The notes under the pieces: generated by a model
Seen by the model: the letters and a program-made list of their open reading frames with translations, nothing else
Told to the model about the DNA's origin: nothing
Database searches by the model: none
Made by a program: the position numbers and the translations under genes
DNA from: Lachnospiraceae bacterium UBA7026
GTDB lineage: Bacteria; Bacillota; Clostridia; Lachnospirales; Lachnospiraceae
Assembly: GCA_002494165.1 (NCBI GenBank)
Contig: DLBH01000049.1
Location: 1 to 52,230, forward strand
Direction of reading: 5' to 3'
Length of the DNA stretch: 52,230 nucleotides
In this document: positions 32,666-40,670 of the stretch, one piece after another
How positions within the stretch are numbered: position 1 is the stretch's first letter
Layout of the letters: each line of letters starts with the position of its first letter

Positions 32666-32959
32666 TTATGCATCCTGCTTAACACATAAATACCTGATGA
32701 CTGGCTCCATGATACGAACACGACGTTCGATCTCAGCCGGGCAATCACTGGCAGCGTCGAAGTGGATGAAGTAGTAATATCCTTCTCTCATCTTCTGAAT
32801 CTCGTAAGCTAATCTCTTCTTACCCCATTCATCAACGTCAGTAATCGTGCCGCCATATCTCTCAATGAGCTCTTTCACTTTTTCGACGGCATCAGCTCTA
32901 GCGTCATCTTCGAGTTTTGCATTAATAACCAAAGCTAATTCGTACTTATTCATGGTCAT
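32666..32959 (-). CDS. rpsF: 30S ribosomal protein S6
   Basis: A 97-residue S6: MNKYELALVINAKLEDDARA, GGTITDVDEWGKKRLAYEIQ and EGYYYFIHFDA are the family blocks. It pairs with S18. I chose the ATG at 32959 (MTMNKYEL) because AGGAGG ends 5 nt before it; the ATG at 32953 is 11 nt away, and the longer frame begins with GTG inside the ribosome binding site. A leader of about 65 nt with a hairpin precedes it, which may be the S6:S18 autoregulatory site. Confidence 0.98.
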   Translation of the reverse strand: MTMNKYELALVINAKLEDDARADAVEKVKELIERYGGTITDVDEWGKKRLAYEIQKMREGYYYFIHFDAASDCPAEIERRVRIMEPVIRYLCVKQDA

Positions 32960-32983
32960 CTGCACCTCCTTTTGGACTTTAAT

Positions 32984-33004
32984 GGCTCTTCCTCCCGGAA
33001 GAAC
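32984..33004 (-). promoter_or_regulatory. Hairpin in the rpsF leader, possible S6:S18 autoregulatory element
   Basis: In the transcript TCTTCC-GGGA-GGAAGA forms a compact stem in the rpsF 5' leader. An S6:S18-binding stem with a CCG motif is widely known in rpsF leaders; the location and CCG fit, but I could not confirm the full consensus. Confidence 0.45.
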
Positions 33005-33031
33005 AAGGATTATAAAGCATCACAGTTGCTT

Positions 33032-33060
33032 ATTCTATCACAGAGCCTTGATAAAAACAA
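33032..33060 (-). promoter_or_regulatory. Promoter for rpsF-ssb-rpsR
   Basis: Minus strand TTGTTT, 17-nt spacer, TAGAAT, with TG one base before the -10 box. Transcription would start near 33025. A second TATAAT 16-21 nt downstream lacks a -35 box. Confidence 0.7.
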
Positions 33061-33068
33061 GTTTCAAA

Positions 33069-33263
33069 TTAAATATTTTCAGATTCTTTTTTCAGGTAGC
33101 CCTTGAAGCTTTTCTCCACAAGCTTGCGGGGAACCATAACCTCCCTGCCACATCCTGCGCACCTGAGCCGGAAGTCCATTCCTATGCGGAGAATCTCCCA
33201 CTCATTGGCCCCACAGGGATGCTTCTTTTTCATCTTGATTATTTCTCCAACCTGTAAATTCAT
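33069..33263 (-). CDS. DUF951 family protein
   Basis: A 64-residue protein of the Firmicutes DUF951 family: GEIIKMKKKHPCGANEWEIL (residues 6-25), then IGMDFRLRCAGCGREVMVPR and KLVEKSFKGYLKK. The HPCG and CAGC motifs place three cysteines for a possible zinc site. Function is unknown. Its usual neighbour is rpsF, as here. A promoter-like site is at 33302-33331, and the ATG at 33263 follows GGAGGGG by about 10 nt. Confidence 0.92.
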   Translation of the reverse strand: MNLQVGEIIKMKKKHPCGANEWEILRIGMDFRLRCAGCGREVMVPRKLVEKSFKGYLKKESENI

Positions 33264-33301
33264 ATTTTGGCCGCCCCTCCAGCAGATATATTGTTTATAG
33301 T

Positions 33302-33331
33302 ATCATATCAAAAGAAAGGCTTCCAGTCTAA
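33302..33331 (-). promoter_or_regulatory. Promoter for the DUF951 gene
   Basis: Minus strand TTAGAC, 18-nt spacer, TATGAT, with TG one base before the -10 box; expected start near 33295. Confidence 0.55.
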
Positions 33332-33408
33332 ATCCATCCTAAACCGGCAACCGGCAGGTCTTCCCAGGCCAAAACAAGCAATTATCTCCGGCTGAGCCTA
33401 TTCTGGCT

Positions 33409-36400
33409 TCAGTTCATTATCTCGGTCTCCCTACCTTCCGGATTCCTACCCTCAGTGTCTTTATCCCGCTTTCTTATGCCCCCGCTTTCTCCAGCCACAG
33501 TTACTCTGTCCCGCTTGCTTTTGTCCTCTCTGCCTCTAATCTCAGTGACTCTGTCCCGTTTGCTCCTGTCTCCGCTTTCCCCAGCTTCAGTATCTTTGTC
33601 CCCAAAAGTCCACCCTGTCTCATAGTCTTCCTGGTCTGACCGGCCCGGGCCCATATCCAGGCCGATGCCATTCATTTTTCTCCAGTCCTTTATTAGTTTG
33701 CCAGTCCCGGTCATAAACAGCAAGGCAAAGAGCCCGGCAAATAAGGCAGGGAAGAAAGTCATTCTCTTTCCTTTCTCTTTTTCAGAAAAGTTCCCAGGGA
33801 CTTCACCGGTCTGGCGGCCCTGGCTCTTGCTACTTCCGGCAAGGCCGGCAGACTGGTCAGGCTTATCGGAAATTCCTGCCACCAGGCAGTTTCTGCTGTC
33901 ACCACAGCTGTCAGAATCAATCACGTTACCGGCCCTGTCCCAGGCCTTATAGTGAATTCTCTGATACCCACCGTAAGCCTTTAGGGTAAGAAGGATACTG
34001 TTCATGTCATCAAGGTCACCAGGTCTGATTAGCAGCAGGTCTTTTTTCTTTTTGAATATCCCCCTCTCGATGGATAATTCCAGCCTGTCAAAGGCTATAT
34101 TATCCATGACAGTCAGCCTGAAACTATGCTCCTTCTCCTCATAGATCTCTCTGTCCAGTCCTCCCAGGTGAACCTGGGGAGGAGTCCTGTCCACTTTAAA
34201 GGCAAGTTCCTGTCCCTTGATCTCATTATCCGTCTGATTGATAACAATTCTTCCCCGGCTATTTTCATCCAGAGCCCTGGTCTTGATTAATATTCTATAG
34301 GTCCCATCCCTGTTAAATAACTGGCCCGGAAGGCAGATCGTCTTTTTATACCAGCCGGACCATGGACCGGCTCCCTCTCCTACAAGTTCATTCTTTAGCT
34401 GATAGTCTTCTGTCTCCAGTTCATACTGGTCCTGGTTTTCCCTGATTAATTTGATCTGGGTCAGGGTTGGATTAACACTGTATTCCAGAATGCGAAGCTG
34501 GCCGGTTCCCAGAAGATATCCATCTTCCAGCCTGGCCTTAAGATCCCTATCCAGCAGGTAAGCCGCTCCCTTGCGGTTGACCCTGAAATTAAGACTCGTC
34601 CTGCCCCTGATGGGGTTGCCCGCCAGGTCTTCTCCCCTCACATTGATTCTGTAGATTCCATCCTCCAGCTGTCCGCCCCGGGAATCATTCAGGCTTTCCT
34701 CAAGCCCACAGACCTGGTCTCCCCTATAGGAAAGGACCATCTCTGGAGCCAGTCTTCCATCTTCTACCGGTTTACCGGACAAGGAGACTACTTGAATCTC
34801 CACAGACTCCATGTCCAGGTTCTGGTCCTGGCAGCTGATTTTACAGGCCACTGGTCCGGAAAAAGTTTCCCCTTCCCGGATCCCCTTAAAATCCAGAATT
34901 GGCGCCGTTTTATCTATGATAAATTCCTCCATGGAGACGACTGCTGCTTTATTTCCTGCCATATCCCTGCAGGAAATCTCAGGGGAATAGCTTCCGTCAT
35001 CACTGACTGTAAGCCAGGCATAGTAATATCCCTGCCCCTTTTGCAAAGGCTCCCTCAAGAGACTGACCTCCCCGGCAGCCGGGTCCCTGTTTTCAGTCTT
35101 GTTTGTGATAATCAGATCGGTATCCCTCAGATTTTCCTCCTTTATCCGGACCAGAAACCTTTGGCTTTTGGGATAATACTTTTGATAGCCGGCCCCTTTC
35201 CGGCCCTGCATAATTACAGTAATCACAGGAGCCGTCTGGTCAATGACAAAACTCTGGTCCTTGTCCCAGGAGAAACTATTCCCGGAATAATCACTCCCTT
35301 CAAGGGCCAGGCTATATCCGCCTCCGTCCCTGTTAAAGGAAACCATGCAGGTGTTCAAATCCCCTTTTCTGGTCCAGGAACCGGTCTTCCAGCCCCCGGC
35401 GGGGCCGCCAATATACCATTTCACTGATTCAGGATTGAAATTAAGATCCGAGACGGTGACCGTCGCTGTCCGGCTTTTGTTAAAGTAGCTGCCATAAGGT
35501 CCGTCCCCCCGCAAATCATATTCCACCTGGACCGAAGGCTTTTTCTGATCCATGACAAGCCTGTAATCATCATAAATATCAAGCTTATAATGACCGGCAT
35601 AATCAATAAAGGCAGCATAGAGGGTCAGAGGTCTATCCGCGGAACTGTCTCCATACTCCTCCCCATTAAGCGACAGGTCCCTTTCCAGGCTTCTGGCTCT
35701 TTTTTCTTCGCCCTTGTCCGTGCCCAGGTCCGTGCAGCCGGCAAGAATCTCCTTCAAGGTCAGGTCTTTATCAGAGGCCAGGATGGTCCATGCTTTGATT
35801 CCTGACCAGTCGTCCCTGAACCGGACCTTCACTTTTGCGCTTTTCCTGAAGTACATGATTCTATCATCCTCACTGACATGGGCCGCTTCTGAAAGCTCCC
35901 AGTCAATGTGACTCCTGCTTTCATGGAGCCAGTCAGTCTCCCCGGCTATTTCCCTGCTTCTGATTAAAGGGCTGCTATTGCCGGCAGCATCCATAGTATA
36001 CAAGTCAAGCCTTCCTATAAAGTTCTCAGTCTCCGGCTCCAGCCAGAAGGTCCAGTCGGCTGTCGGACCTTCCTGACTGCTTTCAGGGGCCAGCTTTTTA
36101 TATTCAGAGGTCCCGGAGTATTCCCTCCCCTGGTCGTCACAGTAGCGGCCGGAGAAACGGTAGAAAATACTTTCCACCCCACTGACAGAGTCTCTGACCC
36201 TTACTTTGATCCGGACCCCCTGGTCTAAAAACAGGCTCTCCGCCTCTTCCTGCCTGATATCAACCATCTTTCCCTCCTGAATGGTCACCCTGGCATAGTC
36301 AACTACCGGTCCCTGACAGTCATAGGTCAGCCTGAGCTCTTTCTTTTCCGAGCTATGGCCCGCAGCATCGGTGTAGACAAAAGACAACTTATGCATCCCT

Positions 36401-38610
36401 TCTTTTGTGATGGGGATGGAACTTTCATAGACATAGCCTTCCTCCTTCTGCAGCCTTTTCCACTTTATGCCCGAGTCCTTACCAGAGGCAGATCCTATCC
36501 CAGGGTCTTCTTCCTCTCTCCCGTCAGCATAGGAGATCTGGTCCCTGACCAGCAGCCGGCCGGCACAAAAATTTTCATCTGCTACACGTAAAATAATGGC
36601 AGGCCTGTCTGTAAACAGACAGTTATCCCCACTTACTCCGGAATTTGCCGGCCCCTGGTCTGATTCACAGCGGACAGAAAGAATGGCCGGATCAGACCGG
36701 TCAACTGTAATCAAAGGACCCAGATAACCTTCTTCTCCCATAAATAAAGCACAGTTCTCTGTCCCGGAATTATCCGGACTTAGTTCCCTGCCTCCCAGGT
36801 CCTCATAAGAGATCCGGAGGCGGTAATTTCCCTCCTTTTTCAAACAGATCCTGGCCAGCCAGCTTCCTTCCTCCACCTTCTCCCAATCTGTCATGGCCAT
36901 ATATTCCTCAGGTTTGCTGACCAGTTCCTGAAGCCAGCTTCCCTCTTTAACTGCAGTATTTTGATCTTTCTCCTTTTCCTGCTGTCTATCCCAGGTTTCC
37001 TTGATAAGACTAATCCTGACATCTTCCCCCTTAAAATAATCTTCATGAATCCAGAGCCAGATCTCCTGCCGGCCGGAAAACATGAGCTGACAATCCTTCA
37101 CATTCACCCTGGCAAGCTGCCCTCCGGCCTGGGCATCCACATCTTCAGGACAAACCCTGTTTCTCCGGATCAATACCTCAGGACTATAAGATATTTTAAG
37201 TGAGGGAGCCGTATGGTCAATAATAAATTCCTTACTCACAGCCCAGACATCTCCTGTGCCTGTCCTGCCCGGATTCCCGGCCAAATCGGCGCAGGAAAGA
37301 TACAGCTGCCATCTTCCTTCTTCCTGAAATCCCGCTTCAACTACCGTACTGTCCCCCTGCCGGTCCAGAGTAAATACCGGAATATCTACATTACCGTCAG
37401 GAAGGAGCTGCTCGCTGGACCCGGCCGACTTTCTGGCCACTATGTCTAGCGGATGGGCCTTGACCACTATTTTTGACCTGTCCAGCCCCCTGTCCCTGAT
37501 CTCTATTCTGCCCGTTACACTGTCTGAAAGGGCTATAATGCTCCCATCATCTGGCTGTGTATGTCCAGGACTGGCAAGACTAAATTCCTCTTCCATCTGG
37601 GGTGGGACGGCATCGACGACAAACCAGCAACTCTCAAACCGTCCCTTTTCAAGACTCCCAAAAGCTTCTAACTTCCTGTCACCTGCCCGCAAGGACTGTC
37701 CCTTACTGTTCTGGTACTCAAAGATAATCTGATAGCCCAACTCTTTATTTTCCTCTCCTTTTAGAGGTATGTCCATGGCCCACAGGCCCTCCCCGGCAGA
37801 AACCATATTCTTCCAGTTATAGGTTAAGACAGACCGGCGTCCCCCTTCATCAACATTGACATAGAGATTCCCTTTCTCCTCCATGGAATCGGACAGATAA
37901 TTCGTCTCGGCAAGAATAATTCTCATGACTCCTCCCCGGCTGTCTGCCAGGACAAGCCTGTTTCCATCCTCACTTTTTATAAGTTCCGGTCTCGTCTGCA
38001 GATATAGAAGCGGGATATCCCAAGCCTCCGGACTGGCTTCCGCCTGGTCCTTGGACTCCACCTGCCCGGATTCCTCTTCCGCAGCTTCCTTATTCATTTC
38101 CTCCCCGCCCCTGGCCGTCTCAGTTGTGGCCACTCCTCCCGGGTTCTCAACTTCCCCGTTTTCTTCCTCCTGAGTCTCAGCCAGGGTCTCCTCTTTCATG
38201 CTTTCATCCCCTGCCAGTTCCGTATTTCCTGCTTCCCAGCCTGCACTAGTCATAGGTCCGGCAAGAACCGGTCCTGGAAATCTTTGTGCCCCCCGGGCCT
38301 GTCTCCCCTGCCAGCTGACCGCTGCAAGGACCAGCAGGCCAAATACATAAAAAACCTTTCTGCTTTTCCTCCAGCCAGGCCTCTTTTTACTCTTGTCCTG
38401 CCATCCGCCTTCCCTGTCAGATCTTTTTTTTCCTCTCCCTCTTTGTCCGAGGAAATACAGACTTATATTTACAGAGTGGTATACCTTATTTATAAAAAAG
38501 CAGGCTGCAGCCGTTGCCAGAAACAGCAGGGCCAGCAAGCCAAAAGCAAGGGATATGCTCTGCATATCTTCATAGGCTGTCTCCATAGTGCTGCCCACAT
38601 AATTAATCAT
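33409..38610 (-). CDS. Giant membrane-anchored Ig-like repeat protein of the T7SS locus
   Basis: A 1733-residue protein. It has a membrane segment at about 18-42 (AFGLLALLFLATAAACFFI), a second at about 86-103 (VFYVFGLLVLAAVSW), a Glu-rich linker, about 1400 residues of repeated Ig-like beta-sandwich units, a third membrane segment at about 1616-1638 (FFPALFAGLFALLFMTGTG) and a basic tail. Ig units are marked by recurring domain-start motifs: IIDHTAPSLKI, VDRSDPAILSV, MDQKKPSVQV, VIDQTAPVITV, IIDKTAPILDF, VDRTPPQVHL. The tail carries four 45-bp coding repeats (KRDRVTE-like). Its start overlaps the kinase stop by 8 nt, so they are coupled. I do not recognise the whole protein; an extracellular scaffold or conduit part for the T7SS is an inference from context. 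Confidence 0.85.
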   Translation of the reverse strand: MINYVGSTMETAYEDMQSISLAFGLLALLFLATAAACFFINKVYHSVNISLYFLGQRGRGKKRSDREGGWQDKSKKRPGWRKSRKVFYVFGLLVLAAVSWQGRQARGAQRFPGPVLAGPMTSAGWEAGNTELAGDESMKEETLAETQEEENGEVENPGGVATTETARGGEEMNKEAAEEESGQVESKDQAEASPEAWDIPLLYLQTRPELIKSEDGNRLVLADSRGGVMRIILAETNYLSDSMEEKGNLYVNVDEGGRRSVLTYNWKNMVSAGEGLWAMDIPLKGEENKELGYQIIFEYQNSKGQSLRAGDRKLEAFGSLEKGRFESCWFVVDAVPPQMEEEFSLASPGHTQPDDGSIIALSDSVTGRIEIRDRGLDRSKIVVKAHPLDIVARKSAGSSEQLLPDGNVDIPVFTLDRQGDSTVVEAGFQEEGRWQLYLSCADLAGNPGRTGTGDVWAVSKEFIIDHTAPSLKISYSPEVLIRRNRVCPEDVDAQAGGQLARVNVKDCQLMFSGRQEIWLWIHEDYFKGEDVRISLIKETWDRQQEKEKDQNTAVKEGSWLQELVSKPEEYMAMTDWEKVEEGSWLARICLKKEGNYRLRISYEDLGGRELSPDNSGTENCALFMGEEGYLGPLITVDRSDPAILSVRCESDQGPANSGVSGDNCLFTDRPAIILRVADENFCAGRLLVRDQISYADGREEEDPGIGSASGKDSGIKWKRLQKEEGYVYESSIPITKEGMHKLSFVYTDAAGHSSEKKELRLTYDCQGPVVDYARVTIQEGKMVDIRQEEAESLFLDQGVRIKVRVRDSVSGVESIFYRFSGRYCDDQGREYSGTSEYKKLAPESSQEGPTADWTFWLEPETENFIGRLDLYTMDAAGNSSPLIRSREIAGETDWLHESRSHIDWELSEAAHVSEDDRIMYFRKSAKVKVRFRDDWSGIKAWTILASDKDLTLKEILAGCTDLGTDKGEEKRARSLERDLSLNGEEYGDSSADRPLTLYAAFIDYAGHYKLDIYDDYRLVMDQKKPSVQVEYDLRGDGPYGSYFNKSRTATVTVSDLNFNPESVKWYIGGPAGGWKTGSWTRKGDLNTCMVSFNRDGGGYSLALEGSDYSGNSFSWDKDQSFVIDQTAPVITVIMQGRKGAGYQKYYPKSQRFLVRIKEENLRDTDLIITNKTENRDPAAGEVSLLREPLQKGQGYYYAWLTVSDDGSYSPEISCRDMAGNKAAVVSMEEFIIDKTAPILDFKGIREGETFSGPVACKISCQDQNLDMESVEIQVVSLSGKPVEDGRLAPEMVLSYRGDQVCGLEESLNDSRGGQLEDGIYRINVRGEDLAGNPIRGRTSLNFRVNRKGAAYLLDRDLKARLEDGYLLGTGQLRILEYSVNPTLTQIKLIRENQDQYELETEDYQLKNELVGEGAGPWSGWYKKTICLPGQLFNRDGTYRILIKTRALDENSRGRIVINQTDNEIKGQELAFKVDRTPPQVHLGGLDREIYEEKEHSFRLTVMDNIAFDRLELSIERGIFKKKKDLLLIRPGDLDDMNSILLTLKAYGGYQRIHYKAWDRAGNVIDSDSCGDSRNCLVAGISDKPDQSAGLAGSSKSQGRQTGEVPGNFSEKEKGKRMTFFPALFAGLFALLFMTGTGKLIKDWRKMNGIGLDMGPGRSDQEDYETGWTFGDKDTEAGESGDRSKRDRVTEIRGREDKSKRDRVTVAGESGGIRKRDKDTEGRNPEGRETEIMN
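33451..33605 (-). repeat. 45-bp in-frame coding repeat at the 3' end of the giant Ig-like gene
   Basis: CTCAGTGACTCTGTCCCG-like units begin at 33451, 33496, 33541 and 33586, exactly 45 bp apart. They encode a 15-residue Lys/Arg/Asp repeat (KRDRVT, KRDKDTE) in the cytosolic tail, ending about 14 codons before the stop. Confidence 0.93.
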
Positions 38611-40339
38611 TGTTCAGGCCACTCCTCTCTTCAATCAAATCAATTCTTTCCGATGCATCATCGAGGATCTCCTGCAATGCGGAAATCTCCCTGTTGCTTT
38701 TGTATTTTTGAAGAAGGAGAATTCTCCCTTCTAACCCTTTTGTAGTCCTGCTCCCTATTAATTTCAGTTCCTGGCGCAGGGCTTCCGGCTCAATGCCCCC
38801 CTGGAGGATAAATTCCTCCGCGTAAGTCCGGATATCCATACTGACCTCCAGAGAGATCATGTAGGCAGCGGCCACGTCAGATTCCCGGCTCCCTTTATCC
38901 ACTTTAAAATGATTCAACTCCTGGAGAGCAAGAAAGAAATCCGGATAGCCCTCTGCCTTCTTTTCCCCGCTGCGGTCAGCCCCATCCACAAGAAAGGTCC
39001 TGTAGCAGCGGCAGATGTTCTCGTAACTTCCCGCCCTGGTTCCCTTATCCTTTTTGAGCAGACTTCCCATTTCACGGGCCTGGCGAAACCAGCTTTCCGC
39101 CTCTCTTTTCCCTCTGACACCTCCCATATCATAGAAAAATGCCAGTCCAATCTGGTAATTAAGTTCTGCTCCTCCTGCCGGATCCTTTTTGCGGAAATAC
39201 TCTATGGCTGGCATACCCCTGACTTGTAGTTCCAGTATGTTCATCAGCCTAGCGGCATCATCCAGATTAAAATGATTCGTATCCGCATAAAAGGACAGAA
39301 GTCTCCTATAGACATACCGGCTATCCGGAGCAAAGCGCAAGGTCTCAAGCCAATAGGCTTCCGCCTTTTCCCCGTCCACGGTTCTCTCCGCTCTTTCAAC
39401 ATATTTCCTGATTATCTGCCTTTTTTCCTCTAGAGCCTGGCCGGCAAAAAGCCTCCAGCTGATTCCTGATAAAAGACTCAGCACAAGCAAAAAGAGGAAG
39501 CTTTCAATTTTCCTTCTCTCCTTTCTCCTGTATTCACAGCCAAACTCCTGCACATGGTCCAAGGCCCCTATGATATCCCGGCAGGTTTGGAACCTTTTGT
39601 CCGGATCATCCTCCACGCAGTGCAAAATAATCTCTTCTATCCCCTCCGAGAGCCAGGGATTGATTTTTCTTACAGGACATAACCGGTAAGGGGGCCGGTC
39701 GGGGCTCTTTCCCGTCAGCAGGAAAAAACCTGTGACTCCCAGACAATAGATATCCGTCCTGGCGTCGGTTTGTCCCCTGCCGCCATACTGCTCAGGAGCC
39801 GCATAGCCCCGGGTTCCCAATCTGACCGTATCCCCATCGTTTTTTCCATAACTGTATTCTCTTGCCGTACCAAAATCAATTAGCTTTACCCTGCCATCCT
39901 CCATCATTAGATTAGAAGGCTTTAGATCCCTGTAAATGACAGGTGGATCCTGGGAATGCAGATACTCAAGCACCTGGCAGACCTGGATTATAATATCTGT
40001 CGTCTCCTTTTCGGATAAGGTCCCCTCCTCCAGGACAAGATCTTTTAAGGTCCTGCCATGAATATAATCCATGATGATATAGATGGAGTCTTCTTCTTCA
40101 ACGATATCAACAATAGCCGGCAGACCGGGATGTCTCAGCTTTTTTAAAATGTCTGCCTCCGCAATGAGTCTTTTGCGAAAGAGAACGAAATTCTCACAGT
40201 TTTCCCTGCGGATTTCCTTTACTGCCCATTCCTTCTGCAACTTTTCATGCACTGCCCGGTAAACATTACTCATGCCTCCCTGACCGGCCAATTCCAGAAT
40301 ACGGTACTTTCCCTCCAGAAGATCCCCGGTTTTAAGCAT
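38603..40339 (-). CDS. Membrane Ser/Thr protein kinase with EssB/YukC-like layout
   Basis: A 578-residue protein. Residues about 10-270 are a complete Hanks-type kinase: glycine loop LAGQGGMSNVY, Lys41 in WAVKEI, catalytic loop VIYRDLKPSNLMM, metal-binding VKLIDFGTAREY, activation segment LGTRGYAAPEQYGG and TDIYCLGV. One membrane segment (SFLFLLVLSLLSGISWRL, about 282-299) follows, then an outside domain of about 280 helical residues without PASTA repeats. This kinase-membrane-helical order matches EssB/YukC, whose kinase domain is normally dead. I chose ATG 40339 over the GTG just before it. The gene lies 18 nt after the yukD-like gene and overlaps the Ig-like gene. Confidence 0.88.
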   Translation of the reverse strand: MLKTGDLLEGKYRILELAGQGGMSNVYRAVHEKLQKEWAVKEIRRENCENFVLFRKRLIAEADILKKLRHPGLPAIVDIVEEEDSIYIIMDYIHGRTLKDLVLEEGTLSEKETTDIIIQVCQVLEYLHSQDPPVIYRDLKPSNLMMEDGRVKLIDFGTAREYSYGKNDGDTVRLGTRGYAAPEQYGGRGQTDARTDIYCLGVTGFFLLTGKSPDRPPYRLCPVRKINPWLSEGIEEIILHCVEDDPDKRFQTCRDIIGALDHVQEFGCEYRRKERRKIESFLFLLVLSLLSGISWRLFAGQALEEKRQIIRKYVERAERTVDGEKAEAYWLETLRFAPDSRYVYRRLLSFYADTNHFNLDDAARLMNILELQVRGMPAIEYFRKKDPAGGAELNYQIGLAFFYDMGGVRGKREAESWFRQAREMGSLLKKDKGTRAGSYENICRCYRTFLVDGADRSGEKKAEGYPDFFLALQELNHFKVDKGSRESDVAAAYMISLEVSMDIRTYAEEFILQGGIEPEALRQELKLIGSRTTKGLEGRILLLQKYKSNREISALQEILDDASERIDLIEERSGLNND

Positions 40340-40357
40340 CACTACACCTGCTTTCCA

Positions 40358-40648
40358 TCAAAGCAGCATGAGCCTGTGGCCGGAGTAAACTGCATTCTGA
40401 CTCAGGCTAAGCCCTTTTTCCAATAGGCTTCCTGTGGTCAGGTCACAAAGACAGAGACCTTTATGGGCCTCCTCTGTTTCTTCCCCAGGTCCTGTACCGG
40501 CCAGTCCTGTACCAGCCAGGCAGGCTGTCCGGGCTGACGGTAAAAGACCCAGGATCTCCTTCATGAAAACAGATATTTCCAGCTGTTCATCACAAAAGCA
40601 TTCCACTTTTCTGTTGATCGTGGGCAGCCAAAGATCAATATGAATCAT
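40358..40648 (-). CDS. YukD/EsaB-like ubiquitin-fold protein of the T7SS
   Basis: A 96-residue protein. It begins MIHIDLWLPTINRKVECFCD and ends LEKGLSLSQNAVYSGHRLML, the start and end of a beta-grasp fold as in YukD/EsaB (hydrophobic first strand, ISVFMKEILGLL helix, and a GhxLhL last strand). EsaB proteins regulate or assist T7SS assembly in the cytosol. It lies between essC (22 nt) and the kinase gene (18 nt) with a strong AGGAGGT site. A central insert contains AGTGLAGTG, encoded by a 15-bp duplication at about 40490-40519. Confidence 0.75.
   Translation of the reverse strand: MIHIDLWLPTINRKVECFCDEQLEISVFMKEILGLLPSARTACLAGTGLAGTGPGEETEEAHKGLCLCDLTTGSLLEKGLSLSQNAVYSGHRLMLL
40490..40519 (-). 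repeat. 15-bp in-frame duplication inside the yukD-like gene
   Basis: TCCTGTACCGGCCAG at 40490 is followed by TCCTGTACCAGCCAG at 40505. The 15-bp period keeps the frame and repeats LAGTG. Confidence 0.9.
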
Positions 40649-40670
40649 TGTTTATCCACCTCCTGGATAA

